A stretch of 64,000 bases of DNA from Ectopseudomonas alcaliphila (GCF_900101755.1 NZ_FNAE01000006.1:124001-188000), one strand, 5' to 3'. Positions 16,601 to 24,953 are shown, numbered from the stretch's first letter. The notes: generated from the sequence alone by a model not told the origin. Made by a program: numbers and translations.

Positions 16601-19260
16601 AAGCTCGATCCGCTGCTGCGCAGGGTTGTACTCAGATGCAGGCGCAGCGGCACCTCGGGCGGCTTGTGCAGCAATTCGAGCAGTAGGCCAAGCAAGGGTT
16701 GCGTGACCACCAGGGCAATGATCGCCAGTGTCCATAGCAGCGGCTGCGAGCTGGCGAACCAGGCCCACAGGAGACCGCACAGAAAAGCCGTCGGCTCAAG
16801 GCTGCGGCGCAGGTTGTCGAGGATCTTCCAGCGGCCCAGGGCATCCAGGCCGGTGGCCTGCCGGCAGCCCGCCGAGGGCGGACATGAGAGCAACCAGGGC
16901 AGCAACTGCCAGTCGCCGCGAATCCAGCGGTGGTGCCGTTTGGCATCGGCGCTGTAACAGGCGGGGTACTCCTCATAGATCTGGATGTCGCTGATCAGGC
17001 CGGAGCGTGCATAGCACCCCTCGATGAGGTCATGACTGAGGATGCGGTTTGCCGGTAGGCAATCCGCCAGCGCACGCTCGAAGGCATCCACGGCATAGAT
17101 GCCCTTGCCGATGAACGAACCATTGCTGAACAGATCCTGGTAGACGTCGGAAACGGTGCGTGTGTAAGGGTCGACCCCTGCATCGCTACCGAACAAGTGG
17201 GCGTAGGTCGAGCGCGCGATACTCGACAGGCTGATGCCGACCCGTGGTTGCAGGATGGCGTAACCGCTGGTGATGCGTCGCGTGCTGGCGTCGAACTGAG
17301 CCACGTTCAGCGGGTGCGCGAGGGTGCCGATGAGCTGGCGGGCGACATCACGCGGTAGCTGCGTGTCAGTGTCCAGGGTGATCACGTAGACGGTCTGCTG
17401 CAGTCTCGCCAGATCACCGACGATCGAGGCGAAGCGTTCTTGTCCTTGGCCGCGCAGCACGGCATTGAGCTCGCTCAGCTTGCCGCGTTTGCGTTCGTGC
17501 CCCATCCAGCGGCGTTCAGTCGGGTTCCAGCGTCTGGGCCGGTGCAGCAGGTTGAACCGGCTGCCTTCCATGGCCGGGTACTTGTCATTCAACGCTTCGA
17601 TTGCCTGACTGGCCCGCTCCAGCAGCGCCGCATCCTCATCCTGCGTTTCCTGCTGCGCGTCGAGGAAGTCGGTGAGCAGGGCAAAATGCAGATGGCTGTC
17701 GCGGTTGGCCAGGTAGCGCACCTCCATGCCCTCCACCAACTCGTCGACATCCAGCGCGCTGCCAATCAGTGTCGGCACGACCACGAGGGTGCAGGCATCC
17801 GCGGGAATGCCCTCGCTGTAATCGAGGCGCGGCAACATGTTCGCCGGCATTGTCAGGGTCACTAGCCAGTTCACCAGGCCGATGGCCAGGCGGCTGGTCA
17901 TCAGCAGGAGCGGCACGCTGAGCAGGGCCAGGTACAGCAGCGACCAATTGTCGGCATGCGCCAGGGCCAGCAGGGGCCAGGCCAGCAGGACGGTGAGCAG
18001 CAGGGCTGGAATCAGGAAAAAATACAGTGGCGCTCGGCTCAGCAGCCGTTGCCCCTGCTCGATGAGCGACAACCGCACGCCGAGCTGTCGCTCCAGTGCC
18101 GGTACGCCTTTATCGACCAGGAAGAAACCGACATGGGCCATGCGCGGAATATCAGGCGGTGCGCCTGCGGCCAGGTCGAGCGCCGCGCGCGCGACGGCTG
18201 TCTCGTCGTGCTGACACGCCCGGGACAAGCGTTCCACCGCATGCCGATAGTGATCGCGCGTGGCGAAGTCCATGCGCGCGTAGATGCCCGCAGGGTCCTC
18301 GCGCAGCACCTGCTCCACGCCACTCATGCGTTCGACGAACTTGCGCCAATCGGTTGCCGAGAGCATCCGCAGGCTGTTGATACTGTTGCTGATGGAGACC
18401 TGTTCGGCCGCTTGTGATTGCGCGTCCAGTTGCACCAGACGCTCGATGTTCAGGTCGGACTCGGCCAGCGTCTGCTCGATCCAGGTCAGCGGCAGGATCA
18501 GCGCGGTGTTCTGCCCCTGTAGCCGACGCGCCAGTTCGGCGACGAACGAACTGGTCATGGGCAGTGGTGAGCGCGCCATGTCCGCGACGGCCAACACGAC
18601 GCTCTTGGCATCGCGCTCTGCGGTCTCGCTCAAGCGGTCTGCCCAATGGTTGGCCAGGTCGCGATCGTTCCAGCTGGCCATGACCCGAGCAGCGACGCGG
18701 CGCAGGTTCTCGATCAGCGCCAGGCGCAGCATGATGGGCACGGCCCAGAGTTCGCCGAGCGTCAGCGGAGTCGAGGCCTGGTAGGCGGTGATGAAGCGCC
18801 CCAGGCTTTCACTGTCGACCCGTCCATCGCCGTGGGAGATGGTCTCCAGGGCGATGTCATAAACGCGGGGCAGGGTGGACGATGGTCCATTGGCCAGCCC
18901 GGGCAACTCGCGGCAGTACCCTCTGGGAAGGTGCTTCTGGGCTGTTCGTATCTGCTCTTCGATCAGATAGAAATTATCCAGCAACCACTCGGCGGCGGGT
19001 GTAGCCCGTTGGCTGGAAAGCGTCGCGGCCGTCATCGCCTGGCAGCTGCTCGCCAGTACCCTGGCGTTCTCGGTCAGGCGCTCCAGCAAGGCGTCAGAGG
19101 TGGTGTGCGGGCTGAGTTGATGCTGATGCGCGAGCTCGGCACCGTGGTTTGCCATTTGCTCGGCACTGAACAGTTCGGAGCGTAAGACGGCCTCGTATTC
19201 GAATGTACGAGGCGCGGAGCGCCATAAACGCCGGATGAGGCTAGACCATTGAGTATCCAT
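10639..19260 (-). CDS. ndvB: Cyclic beta-glucan synthase, NdvB/ChvB type
   Basis: 2873 residues, the usual size of cyclic beta-1,2-glucan synthases (ChvB/NdvB/Cgs, about 2830-2870). These inner-membrane enzymes build the glucan from UDP-glucose and cyclise it; the product acts in osmoadaptation and surface interactions. Visible parts in order: N-terminal soluble region; membrane segments about 410-475; GT84 glycosyltransferase core with D-T-D-T-Q-L-P (about 627) and H-H-R-W-I-R-G-D-W-Q (about 778); membrane segments about 823-863 and 943-987; a glycoamylase-like region (about 1335-1510); and a C-terminal GH94-type phosphorylase domain with G-D-W-N-D-G-M-N (about 2540). The ATG at 19260 has A-G-G-A-A-G upstream. 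The frame is intact over 8.6 kb. This is not the shorter PA1163-type NdvB of P. aeruginosa. A csbD-like gene follows at 5 bp. Confidence 0.93.
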   Translation of the reverse strand: MDTQWSSLIRRLWRSAPRTFEYEAVLRSELFSAEQMANHGAELAHQHQLSPHTTSDALLERLTENARVLASSCQAMTAATLSSQRATPAAEWLLDNFYLIEEQIRTAQKHLPRGYCRELPGLANGPSSTLPRVYDIALETISHGDGRVDSESLGRFITAYQASTPLTLGELWAVPIMLRLALIENLRRVAARVMASWNDRDLANHWADRLSETAERDAKSVVLAVADMARSPLPMTSSFVAELARRLQGQNTALILPLTWIEQTLAESDLNIERLVQLDAQSQAAEQVSISNSINSLRMLSATDWRKFVERMSGVEQVLREDPAGIYARMDFATRDHYRHAVERLSRACQHDETAVARAALDLAAGAPPDIPRMAHVGFFLVDKGVPALERQLGVRLSLIEQGQRLLSRAPLYFFLIPALLLTVLLAWPLLALAHADNWSLLYLALLSVPLLLMTSRLAIGLVNWLVTLTMPANMLPRLDYSEGIPADACTLVVVPTLIGSALDVDELVEGMEVRYLANRDSHLHFALLTDFLDAQQETQDEDAALLERASQAIEALNDKYPAMEGSRFNLLHRPRRWNPTERRWMGHERKRGKLSELNAVLRGQGQERFASIVGDLARLQQTVYVITLDTDTQLPRDVARQLIGTLAHPLNVAQFDASTRRITSGYAILQPRVGISLSSIARSTYAHLFGSDAGVDPYTRTVSDVYQDLFSNGSFIGKGIYAVDAFERALADCLPANRILSHDLIEGCYARSGLISDIQIYEEYPACYSADAKRHHRWIRGDWQLLPWLLSCPPSAGCRQATGLDALGRWKILDNLRRSLEPTAFLCGLLWAWFASSQPLLWTLAIIALVVTQPLLGLLLELLHKPPEVPLRLHLSTTLRSSGSSFQRALLPLVWLPFETLNSLDAIGRTLWRMLVSHRNLLQWNPSRQVERGSRNDLSGLYRLMWVCPALAASLFILLVMHPLALAVAAPFLLAWSMAPALAWWLSKPSASLAFEPTAQERRFLRQQARRNWAFFEDLVGPADNWLPPDNIQEQPVAVTAHRTSPTNMGMALLSHLAAHDFAYISGGHLLSRLEHMLTSMALLQRHHRHFYNWYDTLTLKPLPPHYISTVDSGNLAGLLMTLRQGLLELPDAAPNDACTLQGLRDCLGVLQEAVQDADLDEQLLDELFKVLAAPALTPEPPNDLLPTLQRLLEQAEKLTIPLGQQEEPSYWLQVLSAQCRDLSAEMSSLLLPGERSRRITWRQLATLDANDWPADAQVPTRKAKGCAMERIALVERLAKLAGDLADMDFTFLYDPQRDLLAIGYNADEQRLDGAYYDLLASEARLTNFVVIAQGQLPQEGWFALGRLLTSSGGVPVLLSWTGSMFEYLMPLLVMPSYPRTLLDQTCKAAVARQIDYAGKLGLPWGVSESGYNALDTQLNYQYRAFGVPGLGLKRGLGDDIVIAPYASALALMVAPAEACRNLQALAGMGMAGRYGLYEALDFTSTRLPLGRSSAVIQSFMAHHQGMSFLALTAVLLERPMHRRFEADPQFQATALLLQERMPKSATQYLHAPQVAQEEAATRADESKLRVYTQPDRAHPAVQLLSNGHYHVMISHAGGGYSRCNELAVTRWQEDVTCDAAGTFCYLRDTASGAFWSSAFQPTLQRTDSFEAIFTDARAEFRVREQDIDTHTEIVVSPEDNAELRRLHINNRGLTRRSIELTSYAEVVLAPQRSDSAHPAFSKLFIETELQADLQAILCTRRPRSKTERPPWLCHLLAAHGVDIEAISYETDRARFIGRGRDLAQPAAMDVDELSGTVGAVLDPIVAIRCRFTLEAGQGAIIDLVSGVSDSRSGCLHLINKYRDRHLADRVFDLAWTHSQVLLRQLNISHADARLFEQMAASILYSAPSLRAPPEVLAANQRNQSGLWGQAISGDLPIVLLQISSVGNIELVRQLVQAHAYWRQKGLVVDLVIWNEDKAGYRQNLQDLILGLATSGSEAHLLDRPGGIFVRPVQQLSSEDRILMQAVAHLVLSDRHGRLSEQIRHRKAGPALPAFDARLLRKPARSSTLPAPDPSLLLSNPYGGFSADGNEYVIRLMPGQPTPAPWVNVIANPQFGTVISESGSAYTWHENAHEFRLTPWCNDPVTDASEEALYLRDEDTGHYWSPTALPCPGNGHYLTRHGFGYSLFEHDEDGIQTELRVYVALEAPIKFSQLLVRNTSDRPRRLSITGYVAWVLGELRSQSTMHIVTDADPDTGALFARNAYSIEFPGRVAFFDVDMSLMSSTADRSEFIGRNGNLKAPAAMAQEQLSGRRGTGLDPCAALRVGIELAPGESREVIFRLGAEQSAQSASRLVQRMRGSATAAVELEIVRTHWRSTLAAVQIETPEPAIDVLINGWLMYQVIVSRFWARSGYYQSGGAIGFRDQLQDGMAMLHSEPAAVRQHLLLCAAHQFIEGDVQHWWHPPMNRGVRTGCSDDYLWLALATSRYVQVTGDHSVLSESVGYLEGRALNSGEESYYDLPGQSALRETLYQHCVRAIEHSLRRGVHGLPLMGHGDWNDGMNRVGEQGQGESVWLGFFGHEVLSRFATTAELNGDPDFAHRCLQQARALGESLESHAWDGAWYRRAYFDDGTPLGSASNDECRIDSITQSWCVLSGAAPEKRQRMAMESLDHHLFRRDIGLIKLLTPPFDSGAMDPGYIKGYLPGIRENGGQYTHAAVWASMAFAALGDSARAWELLHAINPITHGDSAAAIATYKIEPYVLAADVYGMPPHEGRGGWSWYTGSAGWMYRLIVESLLGVQRSGACLHMRPLLPAHWPGFTLHYRYGATPYRITVRRTEQNEQTIDLDGIRLEGDGLPLRDDDREHHVDIRLPLNLISGPDPVMPPTQPLGIAE

Positions 19261-19552
19261 ATGCTTCCTGGCGTGCGGCGTCAGCGTTCGGACAGGCCAA
19301 CGCAGAGGAGTCACTCCAGAGTTGCCAGCATGCCGTTGCGCGGATCCAGATGCGTGAACATTCATCAGGCCTTGAAACAGCTGGAGCGTCTGTCCGCTGT
19401 CGCACATAGCTTCCTGGCTCGCGAGACGTCACTCCAAGCCCGGTTCGGCCATAGAACAAGCCTTTGGCGGCGTCTGTGCTCCAGCGTACTGACCGGCCGT
19501 ATTTTCGGCGTATGCTGGGGCTGCGTTTCGCTTGTATTGCGGGAGATCGGAC

Positions 19553-20266
19553 ATGCAAGAACTACCACTGCCTCTGCGAAACCATCTGCTCAGTGCGCTA
19601 TCGCCGGATGTCTGCACACGTCTCTTTTCACACCTTGAGCTGGTGCACCTGGTATCGGGTCAGGTTCTCCATGAGCGACATGACGTGATGAGTCACGTCT
19701 ATTTCCCTGTCGATGCCCTCATCTCCCTGCTCTACCAGACAGAGCACGGCACCGCGACGGAGCTTTCGGTCGTTGGATATGACGGGATGGTGGGTATCGC
19801 CTTGTCGATTGGCGGGGAGAACCTGCCGAGCCGTGCCGTGGTCCAGCGCAGTGGCCATGCCTTTCGCCTGGAAGGAGGGTTGCTCAAGGATGAGTTTGAT
19901 CGTCACGGCGATTTGCTGGGGCTGGTGCTGCGTTATACGCAGACCTTGATCTCGCAGATGGCGCAGGCCGCCGTTTGTATCCGGTATCATTCTATCGATC
20001 AGCAGCTCTGCCGCCTGCTCTTGCTCTGGCTTGATCATCTGCCGGGTAACGCTGCGACGGTGCCGCAGGAGTTGCTCGGAGACAGGCCCGGTAGCAGTCG
20101 CACCAACATGGTAGGCGCCGCCGATAAGCTCAAGCGCCAAGGGATAATCGATTACGGTCCAGAGAGCATTACCGTACTGGACCGGCATCAGCTGGAGCAG
20201 TTGTGCTGCGAATGCTACGGCCTCGTAAAACGGGAAACCGAGCGCCTGCAACTCTGCGTGCCGTAG
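19553..20266 (+). CDS. Crp/Fnr-type regulator A, with altered recognition helix
   Basis: 237 residues: N-terminal cyclic-nucleotide-binding-like beta-roll (H-V-Y-F-P-V-D-A-L-I-S-L-L-Y), dimer helix, C-terminal winged helix. No Fe-S cysteine set of the FNR type is seen. It is closely related to the protein at 26809-27540, but where that one reads L-I-A-N-M-L-G-V-R-R-E-G-V-T-E-A-A, this one reads L-L-G-D-R-P-G-S-S-R-T-N-M-V-G-A-A over the same length, so the recognition helix differs strongly. It is divergent from ndvB (292 bp between starts) and may control it (inference). ATG 19553 is preceded by G-G-G-A-G. Confidence 0.8.
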   Translation: MQELPLPLRNHLLSALSPDVCTRLFSHLELVHLVSGQVLHERHDVMSHVYFPVDALISLLYQTEHGTATELSVVGYDGMVGIALSIGGENLPSRAVVQRSGHAFRLEGGLLKDEFDRHGDLLGLVLRYTQTLISQMAQAAVCIRYHSIDQQLCRLLLLWLDHLPGNAATVPQELLGDRPGSSRTNMVGAADKLKRQGIIDYGPESITVLDRHQLEQLCCECYGLVKRETERLQLCVP

Positions 20267-20383
20267 TTCAAGTAGCCGCGTTGCCTGGACTTCGCTGCGG
20301 CTCGGACGAGGAGGGTAAGGCAGGGATCAGCCCGCGCCTGAGTCGCGTTCAAGGCATTGGGCAGGATCCCGACCGAACCTCGA

Positions 20384-21622
20384 CTATCGACTATCGACTG
20401 AATTTTCCGCAGGTGCTTCCTGCATTTCTTGGTCGGTCCTGAAGAACTGATAGCGGTTGCGCCCGGCTTGTTTGGCTTGATACATGGCGTGGTCAGCATG
20501 ACACACCAACACATCCGAACTCTGGCCATCACGCGGGTACAGGCTGATACCCAGGCTGCACGTGATCGTCAGCGCCAGGTTCTCGATAGCGTGCTCCAGG
20601 GCCATGGCCTCGAGAATCTTCTTTGCAGTACCTGCAGCATTGCGTTCACCCTGAACCTCGGTCAACAGCACGATGAACTCATCACCACCCGTGCGGCTCA
20701 CCGTATCTGAGCTGCGCACGCAGGCTTGCAGTCGATCCGCCACCGATTTCAGCAACCTGTCGCCCACTGTATGGCCAAGCGAATCATTGATGGTTTTGAA
20801 GTTGTCCAGGTCAACGAAGATCAATGCCAATGCCCTGGAGTGCCGCTTTGCCTGCTCGATTCCCTGCGCGATGCGATCGTCGAGGAGCATGCGATTAGGG
20901 AGGTGAGTCAGAAAGTCGTGCTGAGCCAGGTGGGTCATCCTGTCAGCCGTTGCCTGCGCCTGGCTGACGTCATGCCGCACGATCACCGAGCCACTGAGCT
21001 TGCCATCGTTGTCATGTATCGGTGTTTGCGCATCTTCAAACACTTGCCGTAGGCCGTCGACCTGGATGGCCGGGCGAGACAGGGTGGAGCATTTGATTAC
21101 GGCTGTAGGCATCACCTCGCTGAGCAGATGGCCACGCGCCTGCTCCAGTGTCCAGCCACTCATGCGCTGTGCGGCTCTGTTGAGATAGTCGATCTGACCA
21201 TGCAAGTCAGTTCCGATGATCGCATCGCCAATCGAGTCGAGAATGGCCTGCGCACGCAGGTTTTCACTCAAGTAGCTGGACGCCGTGAGCCATTCACGTA
21301 ACGAGCTTATGGGCGAAAAGGGCAAGCCATTGCTGACTGAGGGCTGGCTACTGCCATGGGTTCTCGCCATGTGCGCACAAAGCATGAGTGGAACCCTGGC
21401 AGCGATGCGTGACAGGAGTTCGAGTGTGGACAATGCATGGCCCTGAGCCAGTGCATCGTCCAGCAGTACGATGTCCAGTGAGCCGTTCTGCACTCGACTC
21501 ACTGCGCTGTCCAGGCGGTCCAATTGTTCTATGACGATCTCGGTGTCCTGGCGCCTCAGCTCGCTCTGAGCCATCGCACTGAAAGCGGTATCGCTGGTAA
21601 CCAGGAGAATTCGATAGCCCAT
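20384..21622 (-). CDS. Diguanylate cyclase (REC-like, PAS, GGDEF)
   Basis: 412 residues. Residues 1-110 look like a receiver-type fold with D-I-V-L-L-D-D but without a clear complete acidic pocket. Residues 125-240 form a PAS domain (I-L-D-S-I-G-D-A-I-I-G-T-D). Residues 245-400 form a GGDEF domain with the active-site motif G-G-D-E-F at 312-316 and the product-inhibition I-site R-S-S-D at 303-306. It should therefore make c-di-GMP from two GTP and be feedback-inhibited. There is no EAL domain. Convergent with the Crp/Fnr gene, 117 bp apart. Confidence 0.9.
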   Translation of the reverse strand: MGYRILLVTSDTAFSAMAQSELRRQDTEIVIEQLDRLDSAVSRVQNGSLDIVLLDDALAQGHALSTLELLSRIAARVPLMLCAHMARTHGSSQPSVSNGLPFSPISSLREWLTASSYLSENLRAQAILDSIGDAIIGTDLHGQIDYLNRAAQRMSGWTLEQARGHLLSEVMPTAVIKCSTLSRPAIQVDGLRQVFEDAQTPIHDNDGKLSGSVIVRHDVSQAQATADRMTHLAQHDFLTHLPNRMLLDDRIAQGIEQAKRHSRALALIFVDLDNFKTINDSLGHTVGDRLLKSVADRLQACVRSSDTVSRTGGDEFIVLLTEVQGERNAAGTAKKILEAMALEHAIENLALTITCSLGISLYPRDGQSSDVLVCHADHAMYQAKQAGRNRYQFFRTDQEMQEAPAENSVDSR

Positions 21623-21824
21623 CGTGTGTCGTCCCTTCGCAGTGCTCGACCGAGCCTCTTGTCAAACCCAGGCAGTGCCGCTGACGTTCTGCCACGTAGC
21701 CGTTTTCTCATGGGAAAGCTCGGCAAGCGCTCAACCTTTGCCACGTTCATTGGCCAATCGGTACGCGGTTTCCGAGCGTTCGATCCGCTGTGGGAGGTTG
21801 TAGAGGTTTGCAATGGGCGTCGGT

Positions 21825-21858
21825 GCGTTACCGCGCATAGGATGTTCGGCGGTAACGC
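21825..21858. repeat. Perfect 10-bp inverted repeat
   Basis: G-C-G-T-T-A-C-C-G-C, 14-nt spacer, G-C-G-G-T-A-A-C-G-C, in the gap between the BON-protein gene and the diguanylate cyclase gene. Without a T-tract it may be an operator or a weak terminator for the BON gene. Confidence 0.6.
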
Positions 21859-21889
21859 GCAGTAATTTCGTGCTGGAAACGCGCTTTGT

Positions 21890-22723
21890 TCAGAATGTCA
21901 GTGCATTGGCCTGAACGCTTTTTACGCCTCGCACGCTTTGCGTCAGCTTCACCGCCAAAGCCCGTTCTTTGCCGTCATGGACCTTGCCCGTGAGCGTGAC
22001 GATGCCGCTGGCGGTCGTTACATCGATGTCCGTACCACTGACATTGCGCGAGTACAGCAAAGTGGACTTCACTTTCGTGGTGATCCAGGTATCTGCGATG
22101 TCGTCACCCGCGTCGTCGACAGCGTTCTTGCCACTGGCGACCATTCCGGATTCATTGGCCTGAACCCTCAACTGATTGTCGACGCTGTTCACGCCTTCGG
22201 TATTCATCGCCAGATCCACGGCATGCTCCCGGGCTTCGCCGCTGGTGACCGTACCGCTGAGGGTCACCTTGCCGGCACGGGTAACGACTTTGGTATCCAT
22301 GCCCTCGGCATACCGACTCCAGAGCAGCTTGGACTTGATCGCGGCCGTGACGCTTGCATCCTCGATGGCTTCGCCAAAGCTGCGCTCCTTGCTGGCGCGA
22401 GCAGGCGTGAAGTTCTTGTCCACGACGATGTCGTTGGTCACTGACTTTATACCGCTGACGTTCATGGCAATTTCATTGGCCAGCTCCTTGTTCGACTCAT
22501 CGGGAACACGTCCGCTGAGGCTGGCGGTGCCATTGTCCACGGTGGCTTTCAAGTCGAAGTCACGCAGGTATCGGTTCAGGGTGTAAGCCGTTTCTATCTG
22601 GCTTTCCTGGCGAGCCTCGAGGATGTCTTGAGAGGGACTTTCGGCCATGGCGCCTGGGCTGGCGACAGCGATGGCAAGGGCAAGCGAAGAGGCCAGGAGC
22701 AGTGAGCGTGACGGGATGTTCAT
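21890..22723 (-). CDS. Periplasmic triple-BON-domain protein
   Basis: 277 residues with a signal peptide (about 1-27, ending P-G-A-M-A-E). Three BON repeats follow, each with the pattern G-x-V-x-L-S/T-G-x-V: A-S-L-S-G-R-V, K-V-T-L-S-G-T-V and I-V-T-L-T-G-K-V. BON proteins (OsmY, DolP) bind phospholipid surfaces and protect the envelope in osmotic or other stress. The start at ATG 22723 has A-A-G-G-A-A-G upstream; the frame runs 28 codons further without a signal peptide. It fits the osmotic theme of this block. Confidence 0.9.
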   Translation of the reverse strand: MNIPSRSLLLASSLALAIAVASPGAMAESPSQDILEARQESQIETAYTLNRYLRDFDLKATVDNGTASLSGRVPDESNKELANEIAMNVSGIKSVTNDIVVDKNFTPARASKERSFGEAIEDASVTAAIKSKLLWSRYAEGMDTKVVTRAGKVTLSGTVTSGEAREHAVDLAMNTEGVNSVDNQLRVQANESGMVASGKNAVDDAGDDIADTWITTKVKSTLLYSRNVSGTDIDVTTASGIVTLTGKVHDGKERALAVKLTQSVRGVKSVQANALTF

Positions 22724-23081
22724 GATGGACTTCCTTGCTGGGGATCCAAACAAGACAGGTGCTTGCGACTTGTCCGGATAGAGGGCGAAAAAGGATGTGG
22801 CGCCCAAGGCAGCTGGCGTAATGGGCGACTGTTCCAGCTTTACCCTGTGCGCGTCGGAAGTCGGTGCGTTACCACACCAAGGTTTGAACAGCGATTGGAC
22901 GATGCGTACTGACTTGTGTGCGTCAGCGGACAGACCCTGTCCCGGTTTGCCGACAGAGTCCTTCGGCTATCGACGCCCATCGACAATCCTGTCTTGGGCT
23001 CCTTTGGATCTTGGAGTGTTCAGACATGCGTGAACACCACAGGCCGGCATGAGCGGTCATTCACCTCGCCCAGGAACCGTG
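22724..23081. promoter_or_regulatory. Divergent intergenic region between the BON gene and nhaA
   Basis: About 358 bp without a convincing gene. It holds a 14-mer (G-T-C-G-G-T-G-C-G-T-T-A-C-C, 22860-22873) that also occurs at 21820-21833 upstream of the diguanylate cyclase gene. No promoter boxes could be assigned with confidence. Confidence 0.4.
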
Positions 23082-24383
23082 ATGAAGCTGCCGGCAGAGC
23101 TGACCGATCGGCTTGCCAAGCCTTTCTCGCACTTTCTTCGGATAGAAGCTTCTGCAGCGTTTTTGCTATTGCTGGCGACTATTGTTGCCCTGGCCGTCTC
23201 CAATTCGCCCTGGGCGCCGAGCTATCACCAATTCTGGGAGATTCAGGGCGGGTTACAGGTCGGCAGTCTCAACTACATGCGCTCGCTCAGAGACTGGGTC
23301 AACGATGCAGCCATGACGCTGTTTTTCTTTCTCGTCGCGTTGGAACTCAAGCGTGAAATTTCCCTGGGTGAGATGAGTCGTCCGCGCCGCGCAACGTTAT
23401 CGATCGCTGCAGCCGTTGGCGGCATGGCCGTGCCCGCCATGCTCTATTGGGGGCTGCAACAGGGGCTCCCAGGTGCACATGGCTGGGGTATGGTCATGGC
23501 AACCGACACTGCGTTCGTCATCGGCTGCCTTGCCCTGCTCGGTAAACGCATCCCGCGTAGCTTGCGCGTATTCATGCTGTCGTTGGCAATCGTCGACGAT
23601 ATCGGCGCCATCCTCATCGTCGCCATCGGCTACAGCGAGCAGGTATCCATGGGCATGCTGGCCCTGGCAGGGCTCGGAATCGCTGTGGTGCGTGCTATGT
23701 CCTGGGCGGGTTTTCGCGGATTTCCGCTCTACTTCCTGGTGGGTGGGCTGACCTGGATCGCGGTGGATGTGTCAGGCATCCACGCCACCATCACAGGCGT
23801 GATACTGGGCCTGATGACGCCCGCTCGCCGCTGGGTCAGTGACCGGCGTCTCTACGCGATACTGAGTCAGGTAATTGCTCATCCCGCGGGGGAAGGCAGT
23901 GGTGATACCAGGGACCGACACACGTTGTTGGCTGCAGAAATTGCAGCAAGAGAGACGCTCTCTCCGGTAGAGCGCCTTGAGCTGGGACTGCACCCCTGGG
24001 TTGGATTCGTCATCATGCCGCTATTCGCTCTGGCCAATGCCGGATTTTCATTGCAACTCGAGGCGCTGGACACCTCGCTGGCGTTCGCGGTCTTTGTCGG
24101 CTTTGCCGTGGGCAAACCGGTGGGTGTTCTGGCATTCAGTTGGCTTTCGTTGCGTGCAGGTATTGCTACGCGGCCTCCGACCTTGACCTGGGGGCTTATG
24201 AGCGGCGGTGCGATGTTGGCCGGCATCGGCTTCACCATGGCCTTGTTCATCGCCGGCCTGGCCTTGCCAGTCGATCTGCTCGACAGCGCCAAACTGGGTA
24301 TTTTCATGGCATCGGGCTTCTCGGCACTTGCCGGCCTGGGCTTACTGTTTCATGCGTCCAGGGCGCCTGTGGGGCGCCGCTGA
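23082..24383 (+). CDS. nhaA: Na+/H+ antiporter NhaA
   Basis: NhaA exports Na+ (or Li+) in exchange for protons across the inner membrane, giving salt and alkaline-pH tolerance. The 433-residue protein carries the family landmarks: F-F-F-L-V-A-L-E-L-K-R-E in the second helix, A-T-D-T-A-F (the Asp133 equivalent) and I-V-D-D-I-G-A-I (the Asp163/Asp164 ion-binding pair), and about a dozen hydrophobic helices. It is somewhat longer than E. coli NhaA (388) because of an extended polar loop near residue 270. I prefer ATG 23082 (C-A-G-G-A-A upstream); an in-frame ATG at 23049 would add 11 residues. Confidence 0.93.
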   Translation: MKLPAELTDRLAKPFSHFLRIEASAAFLLLLATIVALAVSNSPWAPSYHQFWEIQGGLQVGSLNYMRSLRDWVNDAAMTLFFFLVALELKREISLGEMSRPRRATLSIAAAVGGMAVPAMLYWGLQQGLPGAHGWGMVMATDTAFVIGCLALLGKRIPRSLRVFMLSLAIVDDIGAILIVAIGYSEQVSMGMLALAGLGIAVVRAMSWAGFRGFPLYFLVGGLTWIAVDVSGIHATITGVILGLMTPARRWVSDRRLYAILSQVIAHPAGEGSGDTRDRHTLLAAEIAARETLSPVERLELGLHPWVGFVIMPLFALANAGFSLQLEALDTSLAFAVFVGFAVGKPVGVLAFSWLSLRAGIATRPPTLTWGLMSGGAMLAGIGFTMALFIAGLALPVDLLDSAKLGIFMASGFSALAGLGLLFHASRAPVGRR

Positions 24384-24625
24384 ATGGATCATGCCGAGGC
24401 GCTGCCCTCACTCAGTTCGCTGCTCCACCACCTGGCTTGGCCAGGTAAACATATCTTTTAACTATGTTCAGCCAGCACGGCATTCACGGTTCTTTATCTA
24501 TAAGACGCGGGCTGGGGTTGTTTTACGTTTAAGTGTGTTAGCGCACCGACGTATAGGTGCCAGCTGTCATTATCGAACTCGAGTGTCGGCAACAACGTCG
24601 GCATATCCCTTCCGTCGAGGTCATC

Positions 24626-24844
24626 ATGAACAAGCCCCTTGTGCCCCGCACCCCCAATGACTCAGCTAAAAGTACCGAACAGTCAAAAGGTAATAATTCG
24701 GGGGGCAAACAACCTGCTGGCAAGCCCGAACGTAACTCACAAAAAAGCGACAATGCTCAAATACCCGACAAGCATGAGCGTTCTCAACAGAAGCATGCTC
24801 AGGTTGAGAAGTCAGCCGTAGATCGGGGCCCCAAAAAATCCTGA
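24626..24844 (+). CDS. Lys/Gln/Asn-rich disordered protein, paralogue of the gene at 8796-9014
   Basis: 72 residues, fully hydrophilic (M-N-K-P-L-V-P-R-T-P-N-D-S-A-K-S ... D-R-G-P-K-K-S), with no Cys, Trp or Tyr and no hydrophobic stretch. Length, M-N-K-P start and Pro-Lys-rich end match the other disordered protein of this block. G-A-G-G lies 6 bp before the ATG. A protective hydrophilin-like role is inference only. Confidence 0.6.
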   Translation: MNKPLVPRTPNDSAKSTEQSKGNNSGGKQPAGKPERNSQKSDNAQIPDKHERSQQKHAQVEKSAVDRGPKKS

Positions 24845-24953
24845 GCGATTTGATTGTGCAGGTTATCAAGTGGGTTTAGCCAGGCAGCGCTGACAATAGT
24901 GCTGCTTGCAGGGTACATGGTATCACCCACACGGCCCATGGGAGTACTTCACG

